Positions 14,654-23,577 of a stretch of 64,000 nucleotides of DNA are shown here, piece by piece. Made by a program: the position numbers and the translations under genes. This DNA comes from Bacteroidales bacterium (GTDB lineage Bacteria; Bacteroidota; Bacteroidia; Bacteroidales; UBA932): the NCBI GenBank assembly GCA_017453565.1, contig JAFTEQ010000001.1, forward strand, positions 1-64,000, in the 5' to 3' direction. Numbering within the stretch: the first letter of the stretch is position 1; every line of letters begins with the position of its first letter. The notes beneath the pieces were generated by a model. It saw only the letters and a list, made by a program, of their open reading frames with translations. It was not told the DNA's origin and did no database searches.

Positions 14654-15828
14654 AGTTGTCTGTTGCGTTCATCGCGCACGGCTGCCATCATGCCCTGCAC
14701 TTGGCCCAGGGCGAGCATCCGCCCGTGGAAGCCGTATCCCGGAGGATAACCGGCGCGTTCGTCGCCGAGGATGGCCCGGCCGTGATCTACGCGCATGGGG
14801 ATATTGCGCCCCTCGCGCTCGAAGATGCGGATCAGTTCCACCAGGTTCGCGCGTCCGGCGGTGTGCGGCGCTTCCACGAAATCGCCGCCCGGCAGCAGCT
14901 CGCAGGAGCGGAGGTGCACGAAATGGGTGCGCCCCGCGAATGCCCGCGCCATGGCTTCCACGTCGTTGTGCTTCCCGGCGGAAAGGGACCCCGCGCAGAA
15001 GGTGAGCCCGTTGTGGAAATCGTCCACGGCGCCGAGCAGCCAGCGGATGTCTTCGGCGTCGCAGACGATGCGCGGAAGGCCGAAAACGGGCGTGGGCGGA
15101 TCGTCGGGGTGGATGCACAGGCGGATGTCCCATTCCCGGCAGACCGGCATCACGGCTTCGAGGAAATAGCGCAGGTTCTCGCGCAGCTGCGCCTTGGAAA
15201 CGTCTTTGTACGGCGCCAGGAGGGCGCGGAAGCGTTCGAGCGGAGCGGCGTCCGATCCGCCCAGCGGGCCGTTTATGAAGCCTTGCGTCCGGGTGACGAT
15301 GGTGTCGACGAGCTGCGCCTTCTCTTCCCCGCTCATGCTCCTGTCCAGCGCCTCCACCCGCTCCACAACCTCGGGCAGGAAGTCCTTTTCCGCTCCTTCC
15401 CGCGCCAGAAGCTTGATGTCGAAATAGGCGAAACGGAGATAGTCGAAAAAGAGGGCGTGCGAGCCGTCCGGCATAGGGCGCTCAAGGTCTGTGCGCACCC
15501 AGTCGATGACGGGCATGAAGTTGTAGCAGACCGTCCTGATGCCGCAGCGGCCGAGGTTCTCGAGGCTCTGCCGGTAGCGGTCGAGGAGGGGGTCGCGATC
15601 CGGACCGCCATATTTGATCTGCTCGCTTACCGGAAGGCTCTCCACAACCGACCAGCGCAGGCCTTCCGCCTCGATGCGTTCTTTCGTGGCGCGGAGTTCC
15701 GCCTCTGGCCACACTTCTCCTGGAGAGTGCCGGTGCAGGGCGGTCACGACGCCTTCCACGCCAAGCTGGCGCAACATGTGTAGCGAGACCTTGTCGCCGG
15801 GGCCGAACCATCTCCAGGTAATCTCCAT
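14650..15828 (-). CDS. uxuA: mannonate dehydratase
   Basis: UxuA dehydrates D-mannonate to 2-keto-3-deoxygluconate in hexuronate breakdown, using Fe or Mn in a TIM-barrel. The 392-residue length and the segments WRWFGPGDKVSLHMLRQLG, YNFMPVIDW, CIHPDDPP and HLRS, RVDHG match the family, including the conserved metal-binding His, Cys and Asp residues. A TAACTTTG box lies 24 bases upstream. It supports uronate use together with the GH88 and beta-helix genes around 33-40 kb and the SDR at 54.5 kb. Confidence 0.93.
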   Translation of the reverse strand: MEITWRWFGPGDKVSLHMLRQLGVEGVVTALHRHSPGEVWPEAELRATKERIEAEGLRWSVVESLPVSEQIKYGGPDRDPLLDRYRQSLENLGRCGIRTVCYNFMPVIDWVRTDLERPMPDGSHALFFDYLRFAYFDIKLLAREGAEKDFLPEVVERVEALDRSMSGEEKAQLVDTIVTRTQGFINGPLGGSDAAPLERFRALLAPYKDVSKAQLRENLRYFLEAVMPVCREWDIRLCIHPDDPPTPVFGLPRIVCDAEDIRWLLGAVDDFHNGLTFCAGSLSAGKHNDVEAMARAFAGRTHFVHLRSCELLPGGDFVEAPHTAGRANLVELIRIFEREGRNIPMRVDHGRAILGDERAGYPPGYGFHGRMLALGQVQGMMAAVRDERNRQL

Positions 15829-15852
15829 AAACGCGGACGTTGCAATTCAGGA

Positions 15853-15860
15853 CAAAGTTA
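15853..15860 (-). promoter_or_regulatory. -7 box of the uxuA promoter
   Basis: The minus strand reads TAACTTTG, an exact TAnnTTTG match, with a 24-base leader before uxuA. The divergent gene has its own box at 15872-15879. Confidence 0.6.
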
Positions 15861-15871
15861 AGAATTATCAC

Positions 15872-15879
15872 TATCTTTG
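15872..15879 (+). promoter_or_regulatory. -7 box upstream of the YeiH-type transporter
   Basis: TATCTTTG, an exact match, ends 31 bases before the start codon. Confidence 0.6.
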
Positions 15880-15910
15880 TCCATTGTGTACGAACCAAAT
15901 CTTTTAGAAA

Positions 15911-17266
15911 ATGAGCAATAACAAGAACGTGTCCAAGCTGCTGAAAACCGAAGACTGGCTCTCGGTGTGGCTGGGATTCATCGTCATCGCCATCGGGGCG
16001 GTCTCCGTCCTCTGGGGTAAATTCGACTTCAGCGCCCTCAAGTTCAGCACCTGGGCCTGGGGCGAAAGCCTTTCCGAAGCGGCCTCGGCCAAACTCATAC
16101 CCCTCGGCACCCAGCTAGCGTCGGGCGCCTTCTGGATCAAGGCCCTGCGCACCTTCCTGGTGCTGGGCATCCTGTTCGGGATTGGGGTGAAACTCCAGGG
16201 GGAACGCCTCCGCAAGTACATTCCCGCCTTCATCGGCCTCTTCGTGCTGGCGTTCGTCGTTCGCCTCATCAGCGCTGAATTCACGCTCAACCGCTATCTG
16301 GAATGGGCCTTCTGGGCGCTCATCGTGGGTCTGCTCGTATCGAACACCGTGGGCGTGCCCGCCTGGCTCAAACCCGCCGTCCGCACCGAATTCTACATCA
16401 AGACGGGCCTGGTCATCATGGGCTTCTCGGTGCTGTTCTCCAACATCGCCAAGTTCGGCCTCTACGGCCTGGGCATCGCCTGGGTGGTGACGCCCATCGT
16501 CATCATTTTCATGTGGTGGTTCGGCACGCGCGTGCTCAAACTGGATAACAAGCCGCTGGTCATCACCATGGCATCGGCCACCAGTGTGTGCGGTACCAGT
16601 GCGGCCATCGCCACCGGCGCGGCTTCCAACTGTAAGAAGACCGACCTCACTATGGCGGTGTCGATCTCCATCATCTTCACCGTGCTCATGATGGTGTTCG
16701 AACCCATGATCATCAAGGCCTGCGGCATGTCGCCCATCATGGGTGGATCGCTCATCGGCGGGACGGTCGACAGCACCGGCGCCGTGGTGGTGGCCGGAAC
16801 GGCCCTGGGCGGCGAGGCACAGACCGCAGCCGTGCTGGTGAAGTCTATCCAGAACATCCTCATCGGCTTCGTGGCCTTCTTCGTGGCCCTGTTCTTCGCC
16901 ACCCGCGTAGATCGCAGCGGCACGCAGAAGGTGGGCGCCATCGAGATCTGGAACCGCTTTCCCAAGTTCATCATCGGCTTCTTCGTGGCTTCGCTCGTGG
17001 CCTCGTTCCTCATCCAGCCGCTCTGCGGACCCGATTCAGTGGGCGCCATCAACAAGGTGCTCGACCAGTACAAGAACTGGGCGTTCGTGCTGGCCTTCGT
17101 GAGCATCGGGCTCGATACCAACTTCAAGGAAATTATTTCCCAGATGCAGGGCGGGAAGGTACTGTGGCTCTATGTGGTGGGTCAGACCTTCAACCTCGCG
17201 CTCACCTTCGCGATGGTCTGGTTCCTGCTCTCCGGCGCCGTCTTCCCCGTTCCGGTGCTTGACTGA
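15911..17266 (+). CDS. YeiH/UPF0324 family membrane transporter
   Basis: A 451-residue inner-membrane protein with about 10-12 hydrophobic segments. It belongs to the UPF0324/YeiH family, members of which are annotated as putative sulfate exporters. The family segment ATSVCGTSAAIATG near residue 220 and GTVDSTGAVVVAG near 285 are present. The substrate cannot be read from sequence. The stop codon overlaps the start of a small two-TM protein gene by one base, so the two are probably made together. Confidence 0.85.
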   Translation: MSNNKNVSKLLKTEDWLSVWLGFIVIAIGAVSVLWGKFDFSALKFSTWAWGESLSEAASAKLIPLGTQLASGAFWIKALRTFLVLGILFGIGVKLQGERLRKYIPAFIGLFVLAFVVRLISAEFTLNRYLEWAFWALIVGLLVSNTVGVPAWLKPAVRTEFYIKTGLVIMGFSVLFSNIAKFGLYGLGIAWVVTPIVIIFMWWFGTRVLKLDNKPLVITMASATSVCGTSAAIATGAASNCKKTDLTMAVSISIIFTVLMMVFEPMIIKACGMSPIMGGSLIGGTVDSTGAVVVAGTALGGEAQTAAVLVKSIQNILIGFVAFFVALFFATRVDRSGTQKVGAIEIWNRFPKFIIGFFVASLVASFLIQPLCGPDSVGAINKVLDQYKNWAFVLAFVSIGLDTNFKEIISQMQGGKVLWLYVVGQTFNLALTFAMVWFLLSGAVFPVPVLD

Positions 17267-17541
17267 TGCCGCGCCTGAACAAGGTTGCAAAAATACTGAC
17301 GGCCGTCCTCGCCGGGGCGGCCGTCCTTGCTGCGTTGTGGGTGATGATCCGCGGCCGCGGGCTGGTGGATACGCTCGATTTCGGGGCCGGTGCCTATTAC
17401 TACGCCGACATCCCCGACTTCGAGCGCTACCAGCGCTGGGACGCGTTCAAGGCCGCGCTGCCCTACGGGGTCTACGCGCTGCTGTTTCTGCTCTGGGGGC
17501 TGCTGATGTACCTGCTCTGGAAGTGGGTAGACCGGCACTGA
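17266..17541 (+). CDS. small two-helix membrane protein (91 aa)
   Basis: A 91-residue protein with two membrane segments: residues about 9-28 (LTAVLAGAAVLAALWVMI) and about 64-87 (YGVYALLFLLWGLLMYLLW). A loop of about 35 residues rich in Tyr and Asp separates them. No family is recognised. It starts within the stop codon of the transporter gene, so it may be a partner or stabilising subunit of that transporter; this is inference from the overlap. Its end is only 6 bases from the convergent TonB plug gene. Confidence 0.65.
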   Translation: MPRLNKVAKILTAVLAGAAVLAALWVMIRGRGLVDTLDFGAGAYYYADIPDFERYQRWDAFKAALPYGVYALLFLLWGLLMYLLWKWVDRH

Positions 17542-17547
17542 GGCCGC

Positions 17548-18198
17548 TTATTCCGACACTTTGGTGGTGATGAGCACCACACCGTTGGCGCCTTTCACGC
17601 CATACATTTCCCCGTCTTTCAGGATCTCGACCTTGGACACGTCGGCCAGTTCCACGTCGATCAGGGAAAGCACCTCCGTCCCGTCCAGCAGGATGAGGGC
17701 GTAGGGGTCCGCGTTGAAGGAATTGAATCCGCGCATGATGACCTGCCCTTCCGGCGTTACGGTAACGGTGCCCAGCGCGGCGATGGCCTCGGCCAGGTTC
17801 TTTCCGCCGGTGTTCTGCAGGTCCTGAGCGAAGAAGATGTTCCCTCCGCCCGTTTCCTGTTGTTTCCGGGCCTTCTTTTCAGCCGGCTTATCCTTGGGTC
17901 GGATGAGGTCGGCCAGGTTGTCGGCCAACTTCATGTGGATGGTGTTGCGGCCGGCCACAGGCACGGCAGTACGCACCTTGTTGTATTGGATGAAGAGGGT
18001 GTCGCCCGGAGCCACGTCCTTGAAGAAAAAGAGACCGTTCTTGTCGGTGTGGGTCTGCTGGCCGCCTTGAGCGAGGGATACTTTCGCCTTGACGGGCTGG
18101 TTTTCAAGGTTGCGGATGCTGCCCATCACCATAGGCAGACGGTCGCCGGCCTGGAGACTGGTCGCAACGAGCAGGGGAAGAAGGAAATGTGTCAACAT
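17548..18198 (-). CDS. stand-alone TonB plug-domain protein
   Basis: A 216-residue exported protein. After a signal peptide (to about residue 17) comes a carboxypeptidase-regulatory-like domain (about 22-95: VMGSIRNLENQPVKAKV, GLFFFKDVAPGDTLFIQY). A TonB-dependent-receptor plug domain follows (about 120-215: GGKNLAEAIAAL, VIMRGFNSF, ADPYALILLDG, VSKVEILKDGEMYGVKGANGVVLITT). It stops where the barrel would begin in a SusC-like receptor. Such plug-only proteins exist in Bacteroidetes, but their role is unclear. It follows the metallopeptidase-barrel gene by 4 bases, so they form an operon. Confidence 0.8.
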   Translation of the reverse strand: MLTHFLLPLLVATSLQAGDRLPMVMGSIRNLENQPVKAKVSLAQGGQQTHTDKNGLFFFKDVAPGDTLFIQYNKVRTAVPVAGRNTIHMKLADNLADLIRPKDKPAEKKARKQQETGGGNIFFAQDLQNTGGKNLAEAIAALGTVTVTPEGQVIMRGFNSFNADPYALILLDGTEVLSLIDVELADVSKVEILKDGEMYGVKGANGVVLITTKVSE

Positions 18199-18202
18199 AG
18201 TA

Positions 18203-21019
18203 CTAAATGTCTATTTCAAAGATGCCGCCCAGCACGAATTCGTTGCCTGGGAGGGCGTTGTCATATCGCAACGAGAAGCCCATGCGGGCTCCGTAGGGAA
18301 TCCAGAGGAAATTGCCGAGCCGGGCGCAGAGCGAAACCGTGGTGCAGGCGGGGTCGGACCCGACTGCCTGGGCGAGCCTCAGTTCGAAGTTGCGCACGTA
18401 GGCCAGGGGGCAGAGGAAGGTCCAGTCTACCGGGGCGAAAGGAAGGGCGTACTCCGCTTCCAGACGATGCCAGACGCGGCCGCTTCCGTCCGTTGCGCAC
18501 TGCAGGTCGCCGATGAGGCGCAGGCCGTGTGTGCGCGCGAAGCCGGGCAGGTAGGAATAGAGGTGCAGGTAGGTGTAGGGCGTGGATATTTCACTCAGGC
18601 CGGGCCGGAACCAGGCGCCCGCCTCGGCGCCCAGGCCCCAGCGTGGGAAGATAGCCGACGTGGCCCTGTCGCGGATGGCGTAAGCCCGCACGGCAGCGGT
18701 GACGGCGGTTACCGGAACCGTGCCCCCGGTGCCGGTAAAACGGTCGTTGCGGGCACGCAGCTGCAGTGATGGAAGGACGCCGCGCGACCATCCGCCTGAA
18801 GAAAAGTCGAGCGGGACATAAGCCTTCATCTCGGCGAGGAAAGAGGGGGCGCCGTCGGGCCGGAACAGGAGCGCGGGCTCTTCGACCCCCGGTTCATACG
18901 AGAAGAAATAGTGCCGTGCCTGGCCCGAGTCGAGGTCGAGGTTGGCTTCGATTACGGGATACAGGCCCGAGTAGACGGCCTGCAGGTGCGCCCCGTGCCG
19001 CCACGACTCGTCGGAAAGGTCGTAGCCTAGGCTGTATCCGGCCGAGCCGCGCATCGTGCCCAGGTCGTTCTGGAAGAGGACCGTGGCACCCAGTGAACCG
19101 TCGTTTTCCAGATCTTCGCTGCTGATGGCGGAGATGTCGTTGAACCGCAGGTAGAAGGGCACCCAGGAGTGTAGTTTAATGAGGTGCGCGAGGCGCGAAT
19201 AGCGTTGCGCTTCTCCCTCGGGCAGGACCGCCTCTCCGGGCAGCTGGGGCTCCTGGGCGGTCATGCGGTCGGCGTCGGCATAGCGGAACAGTTCAGAGAA
19301 ATCGACGCTGCGCCGCTCCAGGCGGGCGGTCTCAATGCGGCGGACAAGGCGCCCTTCATGCAGTTCTTCCGTGAGCAGCAGGGCGGAGGAGTCGGGCGAG
19401 AAAGCGAAGGAGGAGGCGCCGAAGCGCAGCGACCCCAGCTGATCCACCCGCTCCGAGACGGGCTCGAGGGCATAGAGGTTGTCGGCTCCGTTGCGGTCGC
19501 TTAGGAACAGCAGCTCTCCGCCCCGGGCGGAAAGGGCTTTGATTTTAACGGGTTGAGGCGGGAGGATGCAGCGCCACGAGGCCGCAGGTTCGTAGATGCC
19601 GATCCCCTCTTCCGAAACGGCGCTGACAAAGAGACGGCTTCCCGTCCAGGCCGATTCCAGCACCTGAAGCCCGTCCGGAGCGGGGTAGGACTGCAGGAGG
19701 GCGCCGTCGCGGGCGCTCAGAACCTGCAAGGCAGACTTTCCGTCGGAGAAGTAGGCGCTCACGCTGAGCCGGTCCGAGGCCGGATCGGCGGCGGGGTTGT
19801 AGAGGTGCCCGTCCGAACGGAGCGTATGCTTCTTTCCGTCACGTCCCCGGTAGCGCAGGGCCGAGATGGACAGGAATTCCCAGCGGGGATGGGGCAGGCT
19901 CTCGGTCCAGAAGAGGCGTCCCGTTGCGGGGCTGTAGCTCAGGCGCGAGCTGCGTCCGGCAAAACTCCCTTCCGCGTGTGCCGTCCCGTCGGGGTCGATG
20001 CGGACCAGTTCCGCGGCGCGGTCGAGGCCGGCGCGGACGGCCCAGAGGCTGTCGCCTGCAAAACAGAGGGAGCCGTAGCGCGTGTAGAGCGGGTGTTCCG
20101 GCCCGGCGGCTTCGGTGGGGGTGAAGGGCCCCCGGGCGGCTTCCTCTTCCGCCCAGCCGGTGGCCACGTGTTCCTGAATCTGCCGGAAGGCGTCACGGAA
20201 TCTTAGGCCGGAGTCTTCCCGCACGGTTTTCTGCAGATTGAAGAAAGGCAGGCCGAATTTGCGGTTGAAGATGCGCCGGTAGTAGTCGGCCGTGAAATAC
20301 GGCGCGTCGAAACGGGTGCGCATCCCGGAGGTGAGCAGGTAGCCCAGCGCATAGTGGTTGGGGCTATAAGCGTTCAGCGAACCGTAGCGCCAGCGCCAGT
20401 AGTTGCGGTAGTCGCCCTGGGCGAAACTGATGCGGTAGTACGACAGGAAATCGGCCGTCCGTCCGCGTCCGGATGGGGTGAGGGCCGTTTCGGCCACCAC
20501 GGCGTCGCCCTCGAAGAAGGACGAACCGCCATAGAGGGCCGTGGCCATTCCGGCGAGGAGTTGCCCGGTGAGCACATGTCCGATTCCGAAAATCCCGTCG
20601 CGCACGAACTGCATCTGAGCCACGTGCCGCCCCTCGTGTACCGCCAGCTGGGTGGGCCAGGAGAGCGGCTCGGGGCTGTAGGCCTCGGGGATGGTGAAGA
20701 GTTCCATGCGCCGCGGCGTCCAGGCCACCATTCCGTTGGCTTCGCTGTCGGCGTGAAGGATTACGGGCATGGGACGGCGGTACTTCTGGTTGGGCTCATA
20801 GCCCGCCGTACGGGAGACCGGGCCGCGGAAGCGTTCCAGTTCGCCCACATACACCCGCGCCAGGGAATCCATCCCCTCTGGGAAGACCACGCGGTAGGCG
20901 GGGGTGCGGAACTGTCTCCAGCGTCCGCGGGCGGGTTCGCTCCCCTCCGAATAGAACTGCGCGCCGGCCGCCAGGGGCAGCAGGAGGCAGAATAGCAGGG
21001 AGAGGGCGAATCTTTTCAT
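18203..21019 (-). CDS. exported gluzincin-like protein with beta-propeller and barrel
   Basis: A 938-residue protein with a signal peptide (to about residue 20). The N-terminal domain has a zinc motif HEGRH (residues 128-132) and a downstream FFEGDAV with Glu170, the arrangement of gluzincin peptidases. Residues about 300-610 contain repeats like LSYSPATGRLFWTE and FAFSPDSSALLLTEE, as in TolB-type propellers. The last 280 residues look like an outer-membrane barrel and end in FEIDI. I infer a surface-anchored peptidase or a peptidase-like sensor. The frame continues far upstream, but the start at the signal peptide is supported by a TAAATTTG box 8 bases before it. It forms an operon with the plug-domain gene. 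Confidence 0.75.
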   Translation of the reverse strand: MKRFALSLLFCLLLPLAAGAQFYSEGSEPARGRWRQFRTPAYRVVFPEGMDSLARVYVGELERFRGPVSRTAGYEPNQKYRRPMPVILHADSEANGMVAWTPRRMELFTIPEAYSPEPLSWPTQLAVHEGRHVAQMQFVRDGIFGIGHVLTGQLLAGMATALYGGSSFFEGDAVVAETALTPSGRGRTADFLSYYRISFAQGDYRNYWRWRYGSLNAYSPNHYALGYLLTSGMRTRFDAPYFTADYYRRIFNRKFGLPFFNLQKTVREDSGLRFRDAFRQIQEHVATGWAEEEAARGPFTPTEAAGPEHPLYTRYGSLCFAGDSLWAVRAGLDRAAELVRIDPDGTAHAEGSFAGRSSRLSYSPATGRLFWTESLPHPRWEFLSISALRYRGRDGKKHTLRSDGHLYNPAADPASDRLSVSAYFSDGKSALQVLSARDGALLQSYPAPDGLQVLESAWTGSRLFVSAVSEEGIGIYEPAASWRCILPPQPVKIKALSARGGELLFLSDRNGADNLYALEPVSERVDQLGSLRFGASSFAFSPDSSALLLTEELHEGRLVRRIETARLERRSVDFSELFRYADADRMTAQEPQLPGEAVLPEGEAQRYSRLAHLIKLHSWVPFYLRFNDISAISSEDLENDGSLGATVLFQNDLGTMRGSAGYSLGYDLSDESWRHGAHLQAVYSGLYPVIEANLDLDSGQARHYFFSYEPGVEEPALLFRPDGAPSFLAEMKAYVPLDFSSGGWSRGVLPSLQLRARNDRFTGTGGTVPVTAVTAAVRAYAIRDRATSAIFPRWGLGAEAGAWFRPGLSEISTPYTYLHLYSYLPGFARTHGLRLIGDLQCATDGSGRVWHRLEAEYALPFAPVDWTFLCPLAYVRNFELRLAQAVGSDPACTTVSLCARLGNFLWIPYGARMGFSLRYDNALPGNEFVLGGIFEIDI

Positions 21020-21027
21020 TATAACCA

Positions 21028-21035
21028 CAAATTTA
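21028..21035 (-). promoter_or_regulatory. -7 box of the gluzincin-like gene
   Basis: The minus strand reads TAAATTTG, an exact match, ending only 8 bases before the start codon, which implies a leaderless or near-leaderless transcript. Confidence 0.5.
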
Positions 21036-21047
21036 GTTTTTTTTCGC

Positions 21048-21055
21048 GATATTTG
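21048..21055 (+). promoter_or_regulatory. -7 box of the thioredoxin-like lipoprotein gene
   Basis: GATATTTG, one mismatch from TAnnTTTG, ends 6 bases before the start codon. Confidence 0.4.
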
Positions 21056-21061
21056 TAGGGA

Positions 21062-22036
21062 ATGCGTGTGCGAAGCATCATAAGCCTGCTGCTGGTGACA
21101 GCCCTGCTCTCCGCGGCCTGCGGTCGGGGGCGCAGGCAGAGCGTGGAACCGGGGCCCCGGCCCTTTCCGCAGGTGCGTGTTCCGGCCGTCTGTTCCGACC
21201 CGCAGTCGCGCACGGCCTACCTGTTGCAGCACTTCTGGGACGCGTTCTTTGCGGGCGATGGACGCTGCGATTCCGCCCTCGTGCTGGGGGTCCCCAAGGC
21301 CGAGGTGGAACAGTCGCTCGCGAATTTCCTGGCCCTGCTCGACCTCGCCCCCCTGCCCGACGCGCAAAAGGGGATGGAACGGCTGTTCAACCAGATATCG
21401 GATCGTCAGAAGGCCGACACGGCGTGCCGCGTCTACCTGCAGATGACCGAGATAGTGGGGCGCTACCTCTACGACCCCAATTCTCCCCTGCGCGATGAAG
21501 ACTACTATCTTCCTTTCGTGCGGGCGATGGCGGCCTCTCCGCTCACTTCCGAGAAGATGCGGACGGCCTGCCGCTACGAGGCTGCAGGCTGCGCCATCTG
21601 CCCCAGGGGGTCCGTCGCGCCCGATTTTCGCATCCGTACCGCGGGCGGAAGGGTGGTGCGGCTGCATGGGGTGCAGGCCCGGAACACCGTCCTCTTCTTC
21701 AGCAATCCGGGCTGTCAGGCCTGCAAGGAGATTATCGACGCCCTGACGGGCCGTCCCTATCTGGACCGGCTCATTGCAAGTGGGGAGGTGGCCGTGATGA
21801 ACGTCTATATAGACGAGGACATCTCCGCCTGGAAGGCGTACGAACCCAAGTATCCGCGCAATTGGGTCTGCGGGTACGAGTATGAGGGGCTCATCCGGAG
21901 CGAGCGGCTGTTCGATGTGCGCGCCATCCCCTCGCTCTATCTGCTCGACGCCGACAAGCGTATCGTCCTCAAGGATGCGCCCACCGAAAAGATGCTCGCC
22001 CGGCTCGACACGATCGCTAATAACCAAAAACAATAG
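21062..22036 (+). CDS. DUF5106-like thioredoxin-fold lipoprotein
   Basis: A 324-residue lipoprotein: the signal peptide ends in LLSAAC, a good lipobox with the Cys near residue 20. The middle (about 40-180) is the helical region seen in DUF5106 proteins. The C-terminal 145 residues form a thioredoxin-like domain (SVAPDFRIRTAGG, then LFFSNPGCQACKEI with a CxxC pair, then VRAIPSLYLLD with the cis-Pro). It probably works in periplasmic disulfide handling or redox signalling. It is followed after 3 bases by galM, an odd functional pairing. Confidence 0.75.
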   Translation: MRVRSIISLLLVTALLSAACGRGRRQSVEPGPRPFPQVRVPAVCSDPQSRTAYLLQHFWDAFFAGDGRCDSALVLGVPKAEVEQSLANFLALLDLAPLPDAQKGMERLFNQISDRQKADTACRVYLQMTEIVGRYLYDPNSPLRDEDYYLPFVRAMAASPLTSEKMRTACRYEAAGCAICPRGSVAPDFRIRTAGGRVVRLHGVQARNTVLFFSNPGCQACKEIIDALTGRPYLDRLIASGEVAVMNVYIDEDISAWKAYEPKYPRNWVCGYEYEGLIRSERLFDVRAIPSLYLLDADKRIVLKDAPTEKMLARLDTIANNQKQ

Positions 22037-22039
22037 AAT

Positions 22040-23089
22040 ATGGATATCCGCAAACAGAAATGGGGCGTTTCGCCCGACGGGAAAGACATTATCAAGTATG
22101 TGATTACCAATGCGTCAGGCGCCAGCGTGGCCCTGGGCAGCGTGGGTGCCGGCATCCTCGAGATCAGAGTCCCCGACCGCGACGGACACAAGGACGACGT
22201 GGTGATCGGCTATCCCGATCCGCTGAGCTACTTTGCCGACGGCCCCTGCGCCGGCAAGGTCCCCGGACGTTACGCCAACCGCATCGCCCGCGGCCATCTG
22301 GAGGTGGACGGCAAAGTGTATGAGCTCCCCATCAACAACGGTCCCAACCACCTGCACGGCGGACCGGAAGGCTTCCAGAACCAGGTTTGGGAGAGCCGGA
22401 TCGACGGGGACGCCGTGGAGTTCCTCTACGATGCGGCCGACGGCGAGATGGGATATCCCGGCGGCATCAAGGTGGTGGCGCGCTACGAATGGAGCGAGAA
22501 GAACGAGCTGAGGCTCACCCTCACCGCCCGTTGCGACGCCCCCACGGTGGTAAACCTCACCAACCACGCCTATTTCAACCTCGAAGGACACGGGGCCGGC
22601 AGCATCTTCGACCATGAACTACGGCTGAACGCCTCGCTGTACCTCCCCACCGACGACACCCTCATCCCCCTGGGAGAACCCGAAGCCGTTGCGGGCACGC
22701 CCATGGACTTCCTGAAACCGAAGCCCATCGGACGCGACATCAAGGAAGACTTCCCCGCCCTCAACTTCGGCAAGGGGTATGACGCCTGCTGGGTCATCGA
22801 CGGATGGGAGGAAGGCCAGCTTCAGGAAGCCGGCGAACTCTATGCGCCGAAGAGCGGCCGCTGCATGAAGGTCTACACCACCCAGCCCGGCATCCAGATC
22901 TACACCGGCAACTGGCTGGAAGGCTGCCCGGCCGGCAAGGACGGAGCCGTCTACCACGACTACAGCGCCGTGGCGATGGAATGCCAGCACTTCCCCGACA
23001 GCCCCAACCGGCCCGAGTATCCCGGCACGCTGCTGCGCCCGGGCGAAACCTTCGCCCAGGCCATCATCTTTGCGTTCTCAGTGCGCTAG
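22040..23089 (+). CDS. galM: galactose mutarotase (aldose 1-epimerase)
   Basis: GalM interconverts alpha and beta anomers of galactose and feeds galactokinase. The 349-residue length is normal. Family motifs are visible: GRYANRIARG near 75, NHLHGG with a substrate-binding His near 100, NHAYFNL with the catalytic His near 175, and ECQHFPDSPN with the catalytic Glu near 315. No signal peptide is present, so it is cytoplasmic. Its last 4 bases overlap the convergent folA gene. Confidence 0.92.
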   Translation: MDIRKQKWGVSPDGKDIIKYVITNASGASVALGSVGAGILEIRVPDRDGHKDDVVIGYPDPLSYFADGPCAGKVPGRYANRIARGHLEVDGKVYELPINNGPNHLHGGPEGFQNQVWESRIDGDAVEFLYDAADGEMGYPGGIKVVARYEWSEKNELRLTLTARCDAPTVVNLTNHAYFNLEGHGAGSIFDHELRLNASLYLPTDDTLIPLGEPEAVAGTPMDFLKPKPIGRDIKEDFPALNFGKGYDACWVIDGWEEGQLQEAGELYAPKSGRCMKVYTTQPGIQIYTGNWLEGCPAGKDGAVYHDYSAVAMECQHFPDSPNRPEYPGTLLRPGETFAQAIIFAFSVR

Positions 23090-23577
23090 GCCCTTTTCTC
23101 GTAGACGACGAACTCGAAGGGAAAGCCCGTCTCCGGATCGGTAAAGGTCTCGGAGCGGCTGGCCACGCGCCAGACGGCGGGGTCGATTTCGGGGAAGAAG
23201 GCGTCGGCGTCTTCCACCACCGTGTGCACGTGGGTGATGTAGAGCCGGTCCATCTGGGGCATGGCAGCCCGGTAGACCGATGCTCCGCCCATGATAAAAC
23301 AGCGCTCGGCCCCTTCGGCGGCGGCATAGGCCTCATCGAAGGAATAGACGCATTCCACCTCCGGAATGGGGTCTCCGCCCAGGTTGAGGACGATGTTCTT
23401 GCGTCCGGGCAGCGGCCGTACGGGCAGGGAGAAATAGGTGGTGCGCCCCATGATGACGGGGCAGCCGCGGGTGGTTTCCTTAAAATAGCGCAGGTCCTGC
23501 GCGATGTGCCAGGGGAGTTCCCCGCGCACGCCGATGCCGTTGTTGTCGGCCACGGCCACAATCAGACATTTGATCAT
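23086..23577 (-). CDS. folA: dihydrofolate reductase
   Basis: FolA reduces dihydrofolate with NADPH. The 163-residue protein has the standard order: [23 protein letters not shown] with the WH and substrate Asp, VIMGRTTY for NADPH binding, LPGRKNIVL, and FIMGGASVY. It overlaps thyA by ATGA; the pair recycles the dihydrofolate produced by thymidylate synthase. Confidence 0.95.
   Translation of the reverse strand: MIKCLIVAVADNNGIGVRGELPWHIAQDLRYFKETTRGCPVIMGRTTYFSLPVRPLPGRKNIVLNLGGDPIPEVECVYSFDEAYAAAEGAERCFIMGGASVYRAAMPQMDRLYITHVHTVVEDADAFFPEIDPAVWRVASRSETFTDPETGFPFEFVVYEKRA

Noticed and set aside
18203..22033. A much longer minus-strand form of the gluzincin-like gene (start near 22033)
   Set aside because: The extra 338 codons lie opposite the thioredoxin-like lipoprotein gene. 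The inner start has a signal peptide and a promoter box.
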